A stretch of DNA of 61,575 nucleotides from Dyella sp. ASV21 (GTDB lineage: Bacteria; Pseudomonadota; Gammaproteobacteria; Xanthomonadales; Rhodanobacteraceae). How positions within the stretch are numbered: position 1 is the first letter of the stretch; every line of letters starts with the position of its first letter. The position numbers were made by a program, and so were the translations under genes. The notes beneath the pieces were generated by a model that worked only from the letters and a program-made list of their open reading frames with translations, was not told the DNA's origin and did no database searches. Shown here piece by piece: positions 8,738 to 16,592 of this stretch. The stretch spans positions 1 to 61,575 of the forward strand of contig NZ_JAELTT010000023.1 in NCBI RefSeq assembly GCF_016428975.1. Direction: 5' to 3'.

Positions 8738-9517
8738 TCACTTCTTGTCGTGCGCCGCCTGCTCAATGAGCTTGGCGACGACCGCCGGCTTGGAGACATA
8801 GATGGCATGGCTGCCGGAGGTTTCGACAACCGTCGAGCCTGCGCGCTTGGCCATCATCTGCTGTGCCTGGGGAGGGATCATGTGGTCGTCCATCGTGACC
8901 AGATACCAGCTCGGCTTCGACTTCCATGCGGGCAGGGTTACCTGTCCGCCCAAGGCCTGGACACCCCACGGCACCTGCGAATCGGCCATGAAGCTTGCTT
9001 CGGCGGCCGGTACGTCACCCGCAAAAGCGGCGGCGAACTTTGCGCGATCCAGGAACAGGAAACCGTCTTGCGGCGGCAGGATCGGCGGCTGCGCAGCATC
9101 CGGGGGCGGATTGGCGATCAGGCTCTGAACCGACTCACCTGCATCGGGTGCAAAGGCGGCGATGTACACAAGGCGCTGCACCTTGGGGTCGTTGCCCGCC
9201 TCGGAGATCACCACGCCGCCGTACGAGTGGCCGACGAGGACGACGGGGCCGTCCTGCTGGGCAATGGCGCGCTTGGTGACGGCCACGTCATCGGCGAGTG
9301 TCGCCGTGGGGTTCTGGACGATAGTGACGTTGTATCCGTCCTTCTTGAGGATGTCGTAGACCTTCTGCCAGCCGGAGCCGTCGACGAAACCGCCGTGCAC
9401 GAGCACGACATTGCGGATGGATTCCTGCGCCTTGGGGGTGGCGGCGCCGGTGGCGGCCGCCGTGGTTGCAAAGGCCATGGCGGTGAGGGCGGAAAGGCCA
9501 AAAGCTTTGATGTTCAT
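8738..9517 (-). CDS. exported alpha/beta hydrolase
   Basis: A 259-residue protein with a signal peptide (MNIKAFG, hydrophobic core, ending near AAATGAA). Start at 9517 is supported by TCTGGAG upstream. The fold is an alpha/beta hydrolase of the EstC/RsbQ-type group: VVLVHGGFVDGSGW supplies the oxyanion loop, GHSYGG the nucleophile Ser, and the C-terminal ETSGSHAIY the likely catalytic His; an Asp in VTMDDHMIP may complete the triad. These proteins are often annotated as arylesterases or salicylate-esterase-like; the substrate is unknown. It is transcribed divergently from the HD/LuxR regulator at 9685, with 167 bases between starts, so regulation by that protein is plausible but unproven. Confidence 0.88.
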   Translation of the reverse strand: MNIKAFGLSALTAMAFATTAAATGAATPKAQESIRNVVLVHGGFVDGSGWQKVYDILKKDGYNVTIVQNPTATLADDVAVTKRAIAQQDGPVVLVGHSYGGVVISEAGNDPKVQRLVYIAAFAPDAGESVQSLIANPPPDAAQPPILPPQDGFLFLDRAKFAAAFAGDVPAAEASFMADSQVPWGVQALGGQVTLPAWKSKPSWYLVTMDDHMIPPQAQQMMAKRAGSTVVETSGSHAIYVSKPAVVAKLIEQAAHDKK

Positions 9518-9684
9518 CAGATTCTCCAGAGGTTGTTTGACGAAACGAAGCGGGGCGTACATCGCGGGGGGAGGACGAATCGTGCGGTCGACCTTGAGAC
9601 GAAGCTTGCGCGCCGGGATCGGCGCCCACCATCGGTTGAATGACCGAGGCCCTGGCGAGGCGGCTGCCGCTATGCTCCCCACCC

Positions 9685-11169
9685 ATGAACATGTCCCGAT
9701 CTGACGCAGAGGTTTCGAGCGTTGCCCTGCTTGACGTGGTCCGGTCGATCGCGTTCGTGGGTGACCTCGCCATGGGGCAGCCCATCGATCACTCGCCGCG
9801 GGTCGCCTGGATAGCCGGACAACTGGCCAGGGCAGCGGGGGCCGACGAGGTGGCCTGCGCGGAGGCGGCTACCGTGGCGTTGCTGCGCTGGTCCGGTTGC
9901 ACCGCCAATGCCCCCGAGTTCGCTCGACTGGTAGGGGACGACGTGGGCGGTCGCAAGGCCTTGCTCGCCATCCAGTCCTCCAGCGGTGGCTTTCGCGCCG
10001 GCACCAAAGGCAGTGGATCGGCGTTTCACTCGTTGTCGCGCATCCACTGCGAGGTTTCCGGTGACATCGCCAAGGAGCTGGGATTGAGCGAAGCGGCGCA
10101 GTTCGCGCTGCGTCATCTGTTCGAAAGCCACAATGGCGCAGGCGCTCCGGATGGCTTGCACGGCGAACAGGTTCCATCCTCGGTCTACACGGCTTCGCTC
10201 GCCGGCGATCTGGACATCTTCCATCGCCTCTATGGCCTTGAGCAGGCGTGCCAACTCATTGGTCAGCGGGCGGACGTGTTGTATCCCATCGGGCTTGCAT
10301 CGCTGCTTATCGACAACGCATCGCGCTGGCTGGCCGAACTGGAAAATGATCCGACGTTATGCAGCGCGTGTTCGCTCGATGCGGTATTCGCCGGTCGTAC
10401 CACGTCGCTGGAAATACTGGCCGACATCATCGACCTGAAACTGCCATGGATGACCGGGCATTCGCGGCGCGTGGCGCAGCTGGCGAAAAATGCCGCGATG
10501 GCGCTTGAGCTGGACGAAGCCCGCCAGCAGAAGGTGTATCGGGCGGCGCTCATTCATGGCATCGGCCGCGCCGCCGTGCCGAACATGGTGTGGAATACAC
10601 CTGGCAAGCTGATGGAGCCGGAGTGGGAGCGCGTGCGACTTGTTCCTTACTGGACCGGGCGGGCCGCGCGACAACTTGGCGCGCTTGCCGGCGAAGTGGA
10701 TATCGCTTCATACGCCTACGAGAGGCCGGATGGCTCCGGTTATTACCGGGCGGTGAAGGCAGCCGGCATGCCTATCGAAGGGCGCATCCTGTCGGCGGCC
10801 ACCGCCTTGGCCGCGCTACGTGCACCGCGTCCGTGGCGAGACGCCATGGATGCGGCCGACGCCATGGCATTGATGACGGCGGAGGCTGCCGCCGGCCGCC
10901 ACGACGCGGATGTTGTCCGCGCGCTCTTCAAGGAACCTCGGGCGAGAAGCAGCAAACCGGCCATGGCACCGGTGACTGCATTGCTTACACCCCGCGAGCG
11001 CGATGTCCTGCGCTGGATCAGCCTCGGTGCGAGCAACAAGGAAGCTGCCCGCAAGCTGGCGATCAGTCCAAGCACGGTGCGCACCCATATCGAGAGCGTG
11101 TTCCGAAAATTGGAGTGCACCACGCGTGCGTCAGCTACGTTGAAGGCGACGCAACTAGGCTTGCTGTAG
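9685..11169 (+). CDS. HD-GYP-like regulator with C-terminal LuxR HTH
   Basis: About 494 residues. An N-terminal helical part includes a first HD-like region (DHSPRVAWIAGQLARAAG). A second HD-GYP-like region follows (GHSRRVAQLAKNAA, HGIGRAAVPN, ERPDGSGYY), and the last 65 residues are a GerE/LuxR helix-turn-helix (LTPRERDVLRWISLGASNKEAARKLAISPSTVRTHI). The HD motif of the second domain is HG rather than HD and the GYP motif is GSGYY, so metal-binding and c-di-GMP hydrolysis are doubtful; it may bind a ligand instead. The start is uncertain: ATG at 9685 or 9691 have weak ribosome sites and a longer frame opens at 9640. Next to it is the divergent hydrolase. Confidence 0.82.
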   Translation: MNMSRSDAEVSSVALLDVVRSIAFVGDLAMGQPIDHSPRVAWIAGQLARAAGADEVACAEAATVALLRWSGCTANAPEFARLVGDDVGGRKALLAIQSSSGGFRAGTKGSGSAFHSLSRIHCEVSGDIAKELGLSEAAQFALRHLFESHNGAGAPDGLHGEQVPSSVYTASLAGDLDIFHRLYGLEQACQLIGQRADVLYPIGLASLLIDNASRWLAELENDPTLCSACSLDAVFAGRTTSLEILADIIDLKLPWMTGHSRRVAQLAKNAAMALELDEARQQKVYRAALIHGIGRAAVPNMVWNTPGKLMEPEWERVRLVPYWTGRAARQLGALAGEVDIASYAYERPDGSGYYRAVKAAGMPIEGRILSAATALAALRAPRPWRDAMDAADAMALMTAEAAAGRHDADVVRALFKEPRARSSKPAMAPVTALLTPRERDVLRWISLGASNKEAARKLAISPSTVRTHIESVFRKLECTTRASATLKATQLGLL

Positions 11170-11397
11170 ACGGCCCATGTCGAGATGGGCTCAGCGTTGA
11201 TGATGGCTCTCTAAGGGGCCAGCAGATCCCCCATAAGTCCGCAGCTTCAGCGGCGGGGTGTTCCGGACACGTCGGAACATCGTTCAGTGATGGGTGGACT
11301 CCGTAGCCATGTCGGCGATTGCGTGGTGCGGTGCGCTGGCTTATCGTGGGGTGCCCATTTCGCACACGACGAGTTCAGCGCGCATGCCATCGCAAGC

Positions 11398-12378
11398 ATG
11401 GACACGGTTGACGGTTGCGATGGCATGAGAGCCATCGGTCTGCTGGTTTACCCGCAGATGCAGGCGCTTGATCTGGTCGGCCCGCTCGATGTGTTCGGCG
11501 CGGCCAACGCACTGGCGAAAGGCGCAGCGCCCTATCAGTTCCATATCATCGGCCTGGGCAGTGCGCCGATACGTGCGGAGAATGGCCTCACTTTCGTGCC
11601 CGATGGCGCGCTGGAAGATGCCCCGCCCCTGGATACGTTGCTGGTACCAGGTGGCGCCGGCAGTCGTGTGGCGGATGGCGATTCACGGCTGCTCGACTGG
11701 TTGCGCGAGCGCGCCGGCAGCACGCGGCGCATGGTATCGGTGTGCACCGGCCTGTATATCCTGGCCGCCACCGGTTTGCTCAGTGGCCGCCGCGTGACTA
11801 CGCATTGGCATTTTGCGGACGATATCGCGCGCCGATATCCCGATTTGCGGGTGGAGGCCGACTGCCTGTTTCTTCGCGACGGTCCCTATGCCAGCTCGGG
11901 CGGCCTTACGGCGGCCATGGATCTCGCGCTTGCCTTGGTCGAGGAGGATCTGGGCGCAGCGGCGGCGCTCGCCGTCGCGCAATTCCTGGTGATGTATGTG
12001 AAGCGGCCGGGCAACCAGGCCCAGTTCTCCGCGCCGTTGACGGCACAGGCGCAAGGCAGCGGGCGCATGGCGGCGCTGGTCGATTGGTTGATGGCGCACT
12101 TGGATCACGAGCTGACCGTGGAGCACATGGCCGAGCAGGTAGCGATGAGCGCGCGGCATTTCCGCAGGGTCTTTCTCGGCACCTTTGGCACGACGCCGGC
12201 GAGGTTCCTTGAGCGTTTGCGTTTAGAACAGGCGTGTTTGCGCCTGATCGAGAGCCAAGCCTCCATCGAGCGCATCGCCGCCGGCCTGGGGTTTCGTAGT
12301 GCTGATGCGTTTCGCCGCGCTTTTCGCCAGCGCTATGGGGCGACGCCGCGCGAGTATCGCGAGCGCTTTGTGGGCTGA
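11398..12378 (+). CDS. GlxA-family AraC-type transcriptional regulator
   Basis: About 326 residues: an N-terminal DJ-1/PfpI-like domain (residues about 10-185; LLVPGGAGS and the nucleophile-elbow VSVCTGLYILAATGLL with Cys) followed by an AraC double helix-turn-helix (about 225-325; LTVEHMAEQVAMSARHFRRVF and IERIAAGLGFRSADAFRRAFRQRYG). GlxA-type regulators sense small metabolites through the amidotransferase-like domain. Start is a choice between ATG 11398 and ATG 11425; neither has a strong ribosome site. The next gene, 83 bases downstream on the same strand, encodes an exported protein with the same DJ-1 domain, so the pair is probably an operon. Confidence 0.88.
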   Translation: MDTVDGCDGMRAIGLLVYPQMQALDLVGPLDVFGAANALAKGAAPYQFHIIGLGSAPIRAENGLTFVPDGALEDAPPLDTLLVPGGAGSRVADGDSRLLDWLRERAGSTRRMVSVCTGLYILAATGLLSGRRVTTHWHFADDIARRYPDLRVEADCLFLRDGPYASSGGLTAAMDLALALVEEDLGAAAALAVAQFLVMYVKRPGNQAQFSAPLTAQAQGSGRMAALVDWLMAHLDHELTVEHMAEQVAMSARHFRRVFLGTFGTTPARFLERLRLEQACLRLIESQASIERIAAGLGFRSADAFRRAFRQRYGATPREYRERFVG

Positions 12379-12461
12379 GCTTGGCCGTATTTGTCGGCAT
12401 TGTGGCCGTCACCGCTCGCGTATCGTGGTCACACTGCGGCTTTTCCTGGGGAGAGACGCCG

Positions 12462-13508
12462 ATGAAAGGGCTTATATGGTTGACCGTGCTGGCCATGCTG
12501 CCGGTGGCCGGGATGGCGGCTGAGGCGCCAGCGAAGACCGCACCGCATGACGTCATGTTCCATGACGGCGCGCTCCAGGACGGCATGATCAAAGTGGCAT
12601 TCGCCATCAGCGAACACGCCAACGTGATGGATATCGCCGGCCCTTGGGAGGTGTTCCAGGACACGTCCCTGAAAGATGCGAAGGGAAAGGAGATTTCGCC
12701 GTACGCGCTCTACACCGTTTCCGAAAGCACCGCGCCACTCAAAAGCGCTGGCGCCAATCGCCCGGGACTCACCATTACGCCGGACTACGATTTCGACCAC
12801 GCGCCGCTGCCGGACATCGTAGTGGTGCCGGCACAGCACGGCAGCCCGGCGTTGCAAGCGTGGCTGCAGCAGTTGCACGTCAAGCACGTGACGGTGGTGT
12901 CGGTCTGCACGGGCGCGTTTCAGCTGGCCCGGGCTGGGCTGTTGAATGACAAGCACGCCACGACCCACCACTGGTACTTCGGCAACTTTGAGCGGGAGTT
13001 TCCCAAGGTGACCTTGGTCAAGGATGTGCGTTACGTACAGGCCGACCCGATAACCTTCACGGCGGGCGGCCTCAATTCCGGCATCGATCTGGCCCTGCAT
13101 CTGGTGGCGGATCGGTTCGGCGAGCGTGTGGCGGAGCAGACCGCGAACTTCATGGAGTACCTCGGCAGCGGCTGGAAAACCAACCAAGGCATCGCTGCGC
13201 TGGATCTTCCCATCGAACGCCAGGATTGGGCAGGGCAGCTCGCTGGCGGTGAGCATGTGGTGCTGCACCAGGTGACTTACGGGGCCAGCCCCACCTTCAC
13301 ACTGGATATCCCTGCACAAAAGGTCACGCAGGCGCCGGTTACGCTGTCCAACAAGGGCAACGAGGTGACCCTGGCCGTGGCGATTGCAGGCCATCCCGCC
13401 ACGTTCACCGGGCAGGTGGCCACCAGCGGCGACGCGATCAGCGGCCGTTTCAGCCAGGATGGGCGCGCGCAGCCGCTCACCTTTACGCAGACGCATCCAG
13501 CCGAGTGA
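12462..13508 (+). CDS. exported DJ-1/PfpI family protein
   Basis: A 348-residue protein with a signal peptide (MKGLIWLTVLAMLPVAGMAA) and a strong ribosome site (GGGGAGAG, spacing about 7). Residues about 45-235 form a DJ-1/PfpI (class I glutamine-amidotransferase-like) domain with VVVPAQHGS and nucleophile elbow VSVCTGAFQLARAGLL, closely resembling the regulator just upstream; the THHWYF segment matches THWHF there. A C-terminal beta-rich domain of about 100 residues (from AGQLAGGEHVVLHQ) is additional and not recognised. Family members include isonitrile hydratase-like and chaperone-like proteins; the periplasmic location is unusual for this fold. Confidence 0.85.
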   Translation: MKGLIWLTVLAMLPVAGMAAEAPAKTAPHDVMFHDGALQDGMIKVAFAISEHANVMDIAGPWEVFQDTSLKDAKGKEISPYALYTVSESTAPLKSAGANRPGLTITPDYDFDHAPLPDIVVVPAQHGSPALQAWLQQLHVKHVTVVSVCTGAFQLARAGLLNDKHATTHHWYFGNFEREFPKVTLVKDVRYVQADPITFTAGGLNSGIDLALHLVADRFGERVAEQTANFMEYLGSGWKTNQGIAALDLPIERQDWAGQLAGGEHVVLHQVTYGASPTFTLDIPAQKVTQAPVTLSNKGNEVTLAVAIAGHPATFTGQVATSGDAISGRFSQDGRAQPLTFTQTHPAE

Positions 13509-13717
13509 GGTTTGGTGGCTCGCGCAACCACGTCCAGGATGGAACGGCCTGGCGGGTGAAGTGATGGGCTCCCCCTCGGTGGCGGGGGCGGGCAGTCGCG
13601 TTGTCAGTCTGGCGCAAGCTTTTGGGTGTGACGTAATTTTTTTCGAATTTCATTTCCGTTTTCCCCCGCTCGCCCGTCATAGCTCACGTCACAGCAACTA
13701 CGTGGGATGGGCGCGCC

Positions 13718-14872
13718 TTGAACGAACGGACTCTTCTGCCAGGGGAGGAACCCCTGGATGCCGAACTGGTGTTCGCCGCCAGCGGTTGCGCCTTTGCGGC
13801 GCAACGCGGCTTGGAGCGCGAACTGCGCACGGCGGGGGCGTTGAGCCCGCGGGTTGCTGGACCTTTGGAGAGCCATGCCACGGATGGCCACTTTGGATGG
13901 GGTAAGTGGTTCGCCTCCTTGCGTGATCGTCACGACTGGGCGGGTTCGCCCTCGCAGCGACGCGTGTCGGCGGCCAAATACCTTGTGCGTGCGATCGGCA
14001 TGGCTGTGTCGCACCACCGTTTCCTGACGTTCTTGCAGGATCACCCGCTGATGCGTGCCGCCGTGGCGCGCGATCCGCGCCTGCAGGAGCGTCATCTCCA
14101 TCGCTTCGTCAATCGCCACTGGCATCGCCCCACGCGACTGCGCAGCATCGAAAGCCACTACCGCAGCATGCTCAAGCGCATGCCGGCGACGCTGTTCGAG
14201 GCGGTCTACGTGCGCGGGCGCGCCACCCTGGGCGAACTGGCGCTGAAGGACGACAGTCGCCTGCAACTGCACCTGCGCCCGTCCATTGCGATGGGCTGCG
14301 AGGGCGAGCTGGGCCTGGAGCTCACCGATACCAACGGCAGCATGCTGTATCGCCTGGTGTTCACCGTGATCGATGAGGTGCGACCCACGCTGACCATCGG
14401 TTGTATCCAGGGCCCGGACGGCGAGGACGGTCGTGAGCGCGTGCGCGTGCTTACGCGCCAGATGCATGGCATGCGGCCCAAGCAGCTGATGCTGGAGCTG
14501 GCCTACGCCTTTGCCGAGGCCTACGGCATCAAGTATGTGCTGGCGGTGGGTAACGAGGCGCATCCGCTGCACAAGCGCCGGCGCTTCCTGGCCGATTACG
14601 ATGCCTTCTGGCTGGAGCAGGGTGGCGTCGCGTTGAACGGTGGCTGGTACGTGCTGCCGGAGACCTTGCATCATCGCAGCGAGGCCGACGTGCCCAGCAA
14701 ACACCGCTCCAGCTATCGCAAGCGAGGCGAGCTGAGGGCACAGGCCGCCCAGCTGATCAGCCAGGCACTTATTCAACCCGCCCGTTGGCCGGAGCGGGAG
14801 CGGGTGGAGCAGGGGGTAGAATTACCCCGGGTGCTACCCGCGATGCTCGAGGGAGCTCGGTGGACAAGTTAG
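13718..14872 (+). CDS. VirK/YbjX (DUF535) family protein, copy 1
   Basis: About 384 residues with DUF535 features in the C-terminal 300: HRFLTFLQDHPLMRA, HHYINRHWHRPTRL-like segment (RFVNRHWHRPTRL), QGPDGEDGRERVRVLTRQ, GMRPKQLMLELAYAFAEAYG, and the final HPLHKRRRFLADYDAFWLEQGG with KHRSSYRKRGEL. Family members such as VirK and YbjX affect membrane homeostasis and envelope stress or virulence; biochemical activity is unknown. There is no ATG near the N-terminus, so the start is taken at TTG 13718 and is uncertain. Its last 13 bases overlap the FecI-like sigma gene, which suggests a shared transcript. A second copy occurs at 38361-39275. Confidence 0.85.
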   Translation: MNERTLLPGEEPLDAELVFAASGCAFAAQRGLERELRTAGALSPRVAGPLESHATDGHFGWGKWFASLRDRHDWAGSPSQRRVSAAKYLVRAIGMAVSHHRFLTFLQDHPLMRAAVARDPRLQERHLHRFVNRHWHRPTRLRSIESHYRSMLKRMPATLFEAVYVRGRATLGELALKDDSRLQLHLRPSIAMGCEGELGLELTDTNGSMLYRLVFTVIDEVRPTLTIGCIQGPDGEDGRERVRVLTRQMHGMRPKQLMLELAYAFAEAYGIKYVLAVGNEAHPLHKRRRFLADYDAFWLEQGGVALNGGWYVLPETLHHRSEADVPSKHRSSYRKRGELRAQAAQLISQALIQPARWPERERVEQGVELPRVLPAMLEGARWTS

Positions 14873-15414
14873 CCAAGGCCCCAGGACATGCCAGTGTGAA
14901 CCTCGATCCTGCCCATGCCATGCGCGTGGCCGATCTGTTCCGAGAGCACAACCGTGCGCTGGTGGCGTTTCTGCAGTGCCGTCTTCATTCGTTTTCCGAT
15001 GCGCAAGAGGTCGCGCAGGAAGCCTATGTGCGCCTGGTGACGTTGGAACGTCCCGATCAGGTGGAGTCGTTGCGCGCCTATCTGTTCAAAATAGCCTCCA
15101 ACTTGGCGGTCGATCGCCTGCGCATGCGCCAGGTGCGCGAGGACAACCCGCTCGATGCGCCGGCGGACGATCTGCATCTGGCGCCTATCCCCGAGCGCCA
15201 CGCCGCCGCCACGGACCAGTTGCAGAAGCTGTATCGCGCATTGCGTGAACTACCCGCCAAGACGGCACGCGCGTTTGTCCGGCATGTCATCGACGGCTGT
15301 GACATCGGCGTTATCGCACGGGACATGAAAATCAGCGAGCGCATGGTGCGCTATCACGTTGCCAACGCCCTGGCTCATTGCCGCGCGCGGGTCGACGAAC
15401 CGGAGATGCCATGA
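14860..15414 (+). CDS. FecI-like ECF sigma factor
   Basis: A 184-residue ECF sigma. Region 2 spans about residues 25-95 (LFREHNRALVAFLQCRL, DAQEVAQEAYVRLVTLE, LRAYLFKIASNLAVDRLRMRQ) and region 4 about 125-180 (LPAKTARAFVRHVIDGCDIGVIARDMKISERMVRYHVANAL). I chose GTG 14860 because GAGGGAG precedes it; it overlaps the end of the DUF535 gene by 13 bases. A longer frame upstream (Gly/Ala-rich) looks non-coding. It is followed without gap by fecR (ATGATG sharing bases with its TGA) and then by a TonB receptor, the classic cell-surface signalling order for iron-complex uptake. Confidence 0.9.
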   Translation: MDKLAKAPGHASVNLDPAHAMRVADLFREHNRALVAFLQCRLHSFSDAQEVAQEAYVRLVTLERPDQVESLRAYLFKIASNLAVDRLRMRQVREDNPLDAPADDLHLAPIPERHAAATDQLQKLYRALRELPAKTARAFVRHVIDGCDIGVIARDMKISERMVRYHVANALAHCRARVDEPEMP

Positions 15415-16415
15415 TGGCCAATACCCCGAACGAACAAACCTTGCGCATCGCCGCGGACTGGTGGATGCGCCTGAGCGACCCCGCGGCCGACGAGCGCACC
15501 ACCGCGCAGTGGCTGGCATGGACGGATGAAGACAGCAGCCATCTGCTGGCCTTTGAGCGTGTTACCGAACTGGCCACGCGCCTGGGTCAATTGGGCGAGG
15601 TGACGCGTACGCGATTGCTGGCCGAGTTCGCGCCGACGGCTCCCGCGGCCCGTCACTGGCGCCCCTGGGCTGCGGCGGCTGCGGTGATGGCGATGCTGCT
15701 GAGCGGCTACTTTGGCTGGGCCGCGCTGCGCCAGCAGACGACCACGCAGGTTTATGCCAGTGGCGTGGCGTCGCGACGCGATCTCACGCTCGACGATGGT
15801 TCACGTGTGTCGCTGGGTGGTGCTACGCGCGTCACCACGCGTTTCAGTCACGATCAGCGTCAGGTCGAGCTGGCCGAGGGCGAGGCGTACTTTGAGGTGG
15901 CCCACAACGAGCAGCGTCCGTTTGTGGTGCATGCCGGCAAGATCACCATCGAAGACGTCGGCACCGCGTTCGACGTGCGTCGTACGGGCGATCGCGTCAC
16001 CATCGCCATGGCCGAAGGCAAGGTACGCATCTTCGACGGTGTAAGCGGCACCCAGGATGGTTTCGAGGCAGTGGCCGGCGATAAGGTCTCCTACGACCCG
16101 CAGCACCCGGCGTTCCGCGTCACCAATACCAATCCGTCGCAGATTGCCGCCTGGCGCGATGCGCGGCTGGAGTTCGACAACGAGCCGTTGTCGGTGGTGG
16201 TGGCCAACATCAACCGCTACAGCGAGCATCCGGTACGCATCGTGGATGCGGATCTGGCGCCACTGACCTTTACCGGCACCGTGCGTACCGACGCCATCAA
16301 CGATTGGCTGTACGCCCTGCCGGAAGTACTGCCGCTGCAAGTACGCGAAGAGGGTGGCCAGGTACTGTTGTCGCATGCAAAAAGCCATGCAGAGAACACC
16401 CCGGGGCAGCGCTAG
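15411..16415 (+). CDS. FecR-family anti-sigma/signal transducer
   Basis: A 334-residue inner-membrane protein. Residues about 8-75 are the cytoplasmic DUF4880/FecR N-terminal helical part with the conserved W-x-R pattern (AADWWMRLSD, RTTAQWLAWTDED, LLAFERV). One membrane helix lies at about 83-105 (AAAAAVMAMLLSGYFGWAAL). The periplasmic FecR domain (RRDLTLDDGSRVSLGG, VELAEGEAYFEVAHNEQRPFVV, VEDVGTAFDVR-like) ends with a DUF4974/STN-like module (INRYSEHPVRIVDADLA). It should hold the sigma factor inactive until the receptor relays ligand. The ATG overlaps the sigma stop, indicating coupling. Confidence 0.92.
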   Translation: MMANTPNEQTLRIAADWWMRLSDPAADERTTAQWLAWTDEDSSHLLAFERVTELATRLGQLGEVTRTRLLAEFAPTAPAARHWRPWAAAAAVMAMLLSGYFGWAALRQQTTTQVYASGVASRRDLTLDDGSRVSLGGATRVTTRFSHDQRQVELAEGEAYFEVAHNEQRPFVVHAGKITIEDVGTAFDVRRTGDRVTIAMAEGKVRIFDGVSGTQDGFEAVAGDKVSYDPQHPAFRVTNTNPSQIAAWRDARLEFDNEPLSVVVANINRYSEHPVRIVDADLAPLTFTGTVRTDAINDWLYALPEVLPLQVREEGGQVLLSHAKSHAENTPGQR

Positions 16416-16592
16416 CCGTCCGTTGGTAAACGCGTCGTCGCCACCCGGGCGGCGATGCGGTGACGCATGCCAGCGCCACCGCCATGAGCCGCAAGTCTGG
16501 CGTCAGACTGCGTTCATTCGCCGCGCATTGCTGTCAAAGTAACCACTGCCCGTGCCAAACTCGGCGCTTTCGCCTGGGGAGAGCCGAAGGGA

